Shown here: positions 5,984 to 7,951 of the stretch, one piece after another
How positions within the stretch are numbered: the first letter of the stretch is position 1
Layout of the letters: each line of letters starts with the position of its first letter
NCBI GenBank assembly: GCA_028290765.1
Contig: JAQGJF010001127.1
Location: forward strand, 1 to 7,951
Direction: 5' to 3'
DNA from: Tardiphaga sp.
Lineage (GTDB): Bacteria > Pseudomonadota > Alphaproteobacteria > Rhizobiales > Xanthobacteraceae
DNA length: 7,951 nt
Notes under the pieces: model-generated
Told to the model about the DNA's origin: nothing
Database searches by the model: none
What the model saw: the letters and a program-made list of their open reading frames with translations, nothing else
Made by a program: the position numbers and the translations under genes

Positions 5984-7951
5984 GTGCAGACGACACTGCT
6001 CGGGTTGGCGATTGCCTTCATACTTGCGCTGATCGCCGCGTTGGTCGGGCCGTATTTCATCGACTGGAACCAGTTCCGGCCGCAATTCGAGGCGGAGGCC
6101 AGCCGCGTGGTCGGCGCGCCGGTGCGGGTCGGCGGCGCGCTGGACGCGCGGCTGCTGCCGACGCCGTCGCTGCGGCTCCGTTCGGTGACGGTCGGCGGCA
6201 ACAACGATCTCGGCAAGGTGCGCGCCGACAAGCTCGACGTCGAATTCAGCCTGGGTTCGCTGATGCGCGGCGAATGGCGCGCCAACGAACTGACGATCAA
6301 CGGTGCGGCGCTCGATCTCGGCCTCGACGCGCAGGGCCGGGTCGACCTGCCGGCGTCGACCGGGCGGTTCAACCTCGGTTCGCTGGCGATCGACCGGCTC
6401 AATCTCACCGGCCGGGTCGCGCTGCATGACGCCGCCAGCCGCGGCACCCTCGAATTGAGCGACATCGCCTTCAGCGGCGACGTGCGCTCGCTGGCGGGCG
6501 CGGTGCGCGGCGACGGCAAATTCACGCTGTCCGGAACGCGCTATCCATTCCGGGTGTCGTCCGGCCAGGCCGCCGACGGCAACGGGACGCGGCTGCATCT
6601 CACCATCGACCCCGGTCAGCGCCCGCTATCGGTCGATCTCGACGGCGTGCTGACCTTCGAGGCGCGTTCGCCGCGTTTCGATGGCGGCATCGCCTTGGCC
6701 GGACCGGCCGGGCCCAAGGTCAAGGGCGAGACATCGGCGGCGCCATGGCGGATATCCGCCAAGCTCAAGGCCGATCCGGCGACCGCGCGGCTCGATCAGC
6801 TCGAAGCCAGTTACGGCCCCGAGGACAACGCGCTGAAGCTGGCCGGGCTGGCGACGCTTCGGCTCGGTGCCTCGCCGCTGCTCCATGCCGTGCTGTCGGC
6901 GCGGCAGCTCGACGCCGACAGGCTGCTCGGCAAAGAAAGCGGCAAGGACGGCGGCACGGCCGAGACGATGCGGCTGTTGCCGGCGCTGCGCGGCCTGATG
7001 GCGGCGATCCCGCCGGCGCCGCTGGCAACGAAAATCGAGATCAGCACCGATCAGATCATGCTCGGCGGACGGCCGGTGCAGAATGCCGCCGCCGATCTGC
7101 GCGCCGATACGCGTTCGTGGACCGTCGACCGGCTGGAATTTCGCGCGCCCGGCGCCACCCAGGTCGCTTTCAGCGGCGAGGCCGTGCCGGGAGCGTCGAG
7201 CGAATTCAAGGGCGCGCTCAGCGTCGAGTCGGGCGATCCGGATACGCTGGCGGCCTGGCTGCAGGGCCAGACGACAGTTACCTTTCGCGTCCAGAAGCCG
7301 TTGCGGGTACGGGGCAATGTCAGCCTGACCGCCGACCGTGTCGCGGTCGACGGCATGAAGGCCGAAATCGATGGTGGCGTGCTGGAAGGCCGGCTGGCCT
7401 ATTTGCATCCAGCGGCGGCCAATTCGCGGTTCGAGGCGGCGCTCAAGGCCGACCGGCTGGATATCGATGCCGCGGTAGCCTTCGCCCGCGCGCTGGCGGG
7501 GCCCCAGGCCGAATGGCCCGACGAAGGGCAATTGTCGCTCGATGTCGGCCGCGCGCTGTCGGCCGGTCAGGAGTTGCGTCCGCTGCTGGCGCGGCTTGGC
7601 TACGGTCCGAAGACGATTTCACTGGATCAGTTGAAAATCGGCGACGCCGGTGGCGTGGCGATGGAGGGGACCGGTTCGTTCGACCGGCTCGATACGACCG
7701 GCAGGCTGACGGTCAGCGCCACATCGGCATCGCCCCGGCAGATCACCGATTTGATCGCGCCATTCGCACCCGCGGTGGCCAAGCGGCTCACTGCGGCGAC
7801 TGGCGCTTCCGGCGCGATGCGGCTCAAACTGGTGCTGGATCTGGCCAAGGATCCCGGACGCGCCGACCGGGCCGGCGCCCGCGCCGTGCTCGACATCGAC
7901 GCGCCGCAAATCAAGGGAGTTACGACCATCACCGCGGCGCCCCCCGTCGCG
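5984..7951 (+). CDS. AsmA-family protein, N-terminal 656 residues (3' end outside window)
   Basis: Large envelope protein anchored in the inner membrane with a periplasmic body. AsmA-like proteins are related to the chorein/VPS13-type lipid-transfer group and are linked to outer-membrane assembly and phospholipid transport. The start is an uncleaved membrane helix (about 4-22, LLGLAIAFILALIAALVG), followed by the family's opening DWNQFRPQFEAEASRVVGAPVRVGG (28-51) and DARLLPTPSLRL (54-65). After that come repeated alternating beta-strand segments of the form 'G.LdidA..l' through to the window edge. The frame is open for 656 codons without a stop; relatives often exceed 1000 residues. The GTG at 5984 was chosen because GGGGAG (5973-5978) lies five bases upstream and homology begins there. 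ATGs at 5965 and 5971 are out of frame. The gene is probably transcribed separately from the MFS gene. Confidence 0.9.
   Translation, partial: MQTTLLGLAIAFILALIAALVGPYFIDWNQFRPQFEAEASRVVGAPVRVGGALDARLLPTPSLRLRSVTVGGNNDLGKVRADKLDVEFSLGSLMRGEWRANELTINGAALDLGLDAQGRVDLPASTGRFNLGSLAIDRLNLTGRVALHDAASRGTLELSDIAFSGDVRSLAGAVRGDGKFTLSGTRYPFRVSSGQAADGNGTRLHLTIDPGQRPLSVDLDGVLTFEARSPRFDGGIALAGPAGPKVKGETSAAPWRISAKLKADPATARLDQLEASYGPEDNALKLAGLATLRLGASPLLHAVLSARQLDADRLLGKESGKDGGTAETMRLLPALRGLMAAIPPAPLATKIEISTDQIMLGGRPVQNAAADLRADTRSWTVDRLEFRAPGATQVAFSGEAVPGASSEFKGALSVESGDPDTLAAWLQGQTTVTFRVQKPLRVRGNVSLTADRVAVDGMKAEIDGGVLEGRLAYLHPAAANSRFEAALKADRLDIDAAVAFARALAGPQAEWPDEGQLSLDVGRALSAGQELRPLLARLGYGPKTISLDQLKIGDAGGVAMEGTGSFDRLDTTGRLTVSATSASPRQITDLIAPFAPAVAKRLTAATGASGAMRLKLVLDLAKDPGRADRAGARAVLDIDAPQIKGVTTITAAPPVA

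Noticed and set aside
6626..7531. Minus-strand open frame of 301 codons opposite the AsmA-family gene
   Set aside because: Shadow of the AsmA frame with a low-complexity Arg/Gln/Gly-rich translation and no recognisable domain.

Overview
The window looks like chromosomal DNA of a high-GC alphaproteobacterium, most likely of the Bradyrhizobium/Rhodopseudomonas group (Nitrobacteraceae). The reasons are the strong G/C third-position bias, the gene content (IalB-family secreted protein, long AsmA-family protein, DUF1328 peptide) and the look of the UvrD and AsmA proteins. The genus is inferred from recognition, not from a search.

Layout from left to right. Positions 1-1200 on the minus strand hold the first 400 codons of a UvrD/PcrA-type DNA helicase whose 3' end lies beyond the left edge. 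About 85 extra codons of a GC-rich palindromic repeat sit in frame between helicase motifs II and III (about 136-390). After a 300-base divergent gap comes a 57-residue DUF1328 membrane peptide (plus strand). It converges, with only 4 bases between stop codons, on a minus-strand hotdog-fold thioesterase. An 84-base divergent region with an exact TATAAT on the minus strand separates the thioesterase from a plus-strand, FAD-linked, D-lactate-dehydrogenase-like oxidase with a GTG start. Then come a secreted IalB-family protein, a 12-helix MFS transporter of the monocarboxylate/oxalate-formate type, and the first 656 codons of an AsmA-family protein running off the right edge.

How they may work together: the oxidase stands alone, without GlcE- or GlcF-like partners, which fits a single-subunit D-2-hydroxyacid dehydrogenase. 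The MFS carrier one gene further on could import a monocarboxylate for it, but that link is only inferred. The IalB and AsmA proteins belong to the cell envelope. The other genes look like ordinary core-genome neighbours with separate promoters. No phage, transposase, CRISPR, toxin or defence genes are visible, and no rRNA or tRNA was recognised. The most notable object is the repeat element that has become part of the UvrD coding sequence.
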